Source: an uncultured Peptostreptococcaceae bacterium
Lineage (GTDB): Bacteria; Bacillota; Clostridia; Tissierellales; Peptoniphilaceae
Direction: 5' to 3'
DNA length: 6,687 nucleotides
Assembly (NCBI GenBank): GCA_945910665.1
Contig: CAMDZK010000057.1
Span: 1 to 6,687 of the forward strand
Both the position numbers and the translations under genes were made by a program. Below, piece after piece: positions 5,795 to 6,687 of this stretch; within the stretch, counting starts at the first letter, position 1, and each line of letters begins with the position of its first letter. Below the pieces are notes generated by a model. It was not told where the DNA came from, did no database searches, and saw only the letters and a program-made list of their open reading frames with translations.

Positions 5795-6687
5795 GATCGG
5801 GATGAATGAAGTCAGCTACTGCTTCCAAACCTTCTACAATTCTTGGACCGGGACGAGAAATTAAATCTGCATCTACCGCTAGGACACGGTCATTTTTCAC
5901 GGCATCTAAATCCGCATAGCCTGGTCTTTCAGCAATGGTTTGTGCTGTGAGATTTGGATCTCCATCGTTAATAATATAGAGGGATGGATTTTTTTCAACG
6001 AGTTGCTCTACACTGTAATTGGAGTAAGGCTCCGCGTCGCCTGCTACATCAATACCTCCGGAAAGAGTAATCATTTCGTTGATAAAACTTCCTTTACCAG
6101 CGACCATGAGAGGATCTCCCCATACTTCGTAAAAGACGGTTGGTGCATCGAGTCCTTGCACGGATTTTTTGACTTTTTCAATACGCGCGCGCATGTCGTC
6201 TGTAATTTCTTTCGCTTTTGCTGAGGTATTTGTCAATTCGCCAATTTGTTCAATTTGCTTCATAACCTCTTCCATCGTTTGGGGATAATATCCTGCAACA
6301 GGTGCGCCTGCTTTGTCGATTCCTTCAATCATTCCATTTGTGACGATAACATCTGGAGCGAGTTCTGCGATACGCTCTAAGTCATATCCCATGGCGCCAC
6401 CAATCGTTTCGATCTCTGAAGCTTCTGCTGGGTAATCTGAGAATTCAGACACAGCGACCACTTTGTCGCCAAGTCCTAAGGCAAAGAGAATTTCTGTGAC
6501 GTTGGGAGCCATCGATACGATTTTTTCTGGCTCTTTATCTAAAGTGATTTCATTTCCCAACCCATCCGTGATAGTAACCGGATACGTCGTTGCTGCAGCC
6601 TCTGTGGCTTCTGTGGCGTCCGACGCGGCTTCTGTCGTAGTGGCAGCTTCTGTCACCGCATCAGTTGCTGGTTTTTCTGTAGTTGCC
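5784..6687 (-). CDS. Class III (BtuF/FhuD-type) ABC transporter solute-binding protein, N-terminus outside window
   Basis: The frame is open to the right edge, so the start codon, signal peptide and any lipobox are missing; 300 residues are visible. A Glu/Thr/Ala-rich linker (first 34 visible residues) leads into a periplasmic-binding-protein fold of the metal-chelate class. Landmarks (visible numbering) are EKIVSMAPNVTEILFALGLG at 54-73, SDYP at 83-86, LAPDVIVTNG at 109-118, FYEVWGDPL with GSFINEM at 185-206 region, and RPGPRIVEGLEA near 278-289, followed by the terminal IHPD. The VTEILFALG...DYP pattern and the PGPRIVEGLE end are common in BtuF-like cobalamin binders, but iron-siderophore and heme binders share much of this. 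The linker suggests a lipoprotein holding the domain off a Gram-positive membrane. It heads the operon with the permease (11-nt overlap) and ATPase. The promoter and any cobalamin riboswitch would lie beyond the window. Confidence 0.94.
   Translation of the reverse strand, partial: ATTEKPATDAVTEAATTTEAASDATEATEAAATTYPVTITDGLGNEITLDKEPEKIVSMAPNVTEILFALGLGDKVVAVSEFSDYPAEASEIETIGGAMGYDLERIAELAPDVIVTNGMIEGIDKAGAPVAGYYPQTMEEVMKQIEQIGELTNTSAKAKEITDDMRARIEKVKKSVQGLDAPTVFYEVWGDPLMVAGKGSFINEMITLSGGIDVAGDAEPYSNYSVEQLVEKNPSLYIINDGDPNLTAQTIAERPGYADLDAVKNDRVLAVDADLISRPGPRIVEGLEAVADFIHPDRAK
6585..6687 (-). repeat. Low-complexity Glu/Thr/Ala linker-coding tract
   Basis: Thirty-four consecutive codons specify almost only Ala, Thr and Glu, with occasional Asp, Ser, Lys, Pro and Val. 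At DNA level, the plus strand shows recurrent GCTTCTGT-like units (for example at 6607-6614, 6631-6638 and 6646-6653), so the tract is a degenerate tandem repeat. It encodes the probable flexible spacer between the lipid anchor and the binding domain and could vary in length between strains. Confidence 0.6.

Noticed and set aside
1..6687. Insertion sequence, prophage, CRISPR, toxin-antitoxin or defence module
   Set aside because: No transposase or integrase motifs, spaced direct repeats or small paired toxin-like genes were seen. Every sizeable stretch is covered by recognised transport, RNA-modification or phosphatase genes.

Overview
The window looks like chromosomal DNA of a Bacillota (low to moderate G+C Gram-positive) organism. 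The evidence is a canonical tRNA-sensing T-box leader, a TrpP-family tryptophan transporter, strong AGGAG-type ribosome binding sites, U-tract terminators and, by eye, a moderate G+C content. The Glu/Thr/Ala-rich linker of the solute-binding protein fits an anaerobic Clostridia/Tissierellia-like lineage, but I cannot name a genus.

The layout has three units. (1) A leftward three-gene operon occupies 2590 down to the left edge: a Cof-type HAD phosphatase, the tRNA wobble methyltransferase trmL, and a Na+/phosphate-cotransporter-like protein that runs off the window. Each junction is a 4-nt ATGA overlap. (2) A rightward single-gene unit occupies about 2638-3574: promoter, T-box riboswitch with a UGG (Trp) specifier, leader terminator, a possible 5-codon ORF, trpP, and a hairpin terminator. 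(3) A leftward operon runs from the right edge to 3564: solute-binding lipoprotein (N-terminus outside the window), FecCD/BtuC-type permease, and a BtuD/FecE-type ATPase with an unusual C-terminal domain of about 150 residues. Units 2 and 3 converge on one hairpin that can terminate in both directions. Units 1 and 2 diverge from a compact promoter region at 2589-2666.

Functionally, unit 2 is tryptophan starvation control. Uncharged tRNA-Trp should read UGG at 2761-2763, stabilise the antiterminator and switch on the tryptophan importer, which itself has no Trp residue. Unit 3 is a complete class III metal-chelate importer whose sequence features lean towards corrinoid (vitamin B12), although heme or siderophore uptake cannot be excluded. 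Unit 1 groups tRNA modification with a phosphatase and a phosphate-transporter relative, with no obvious common pathway.

I find no mobile element, CRISPR array, rRNA/tRNA gene or toxin-antitoxin/defence system. The window is mostly well-organised core metabolism. The points most worth a second look are the C-terminal domain of the ATPase, the altered second QSS motif of the phosphate transporter, the short ORF between the T-box and trpP, and the extended -10 promoter lying over the apparent HAD start codon.
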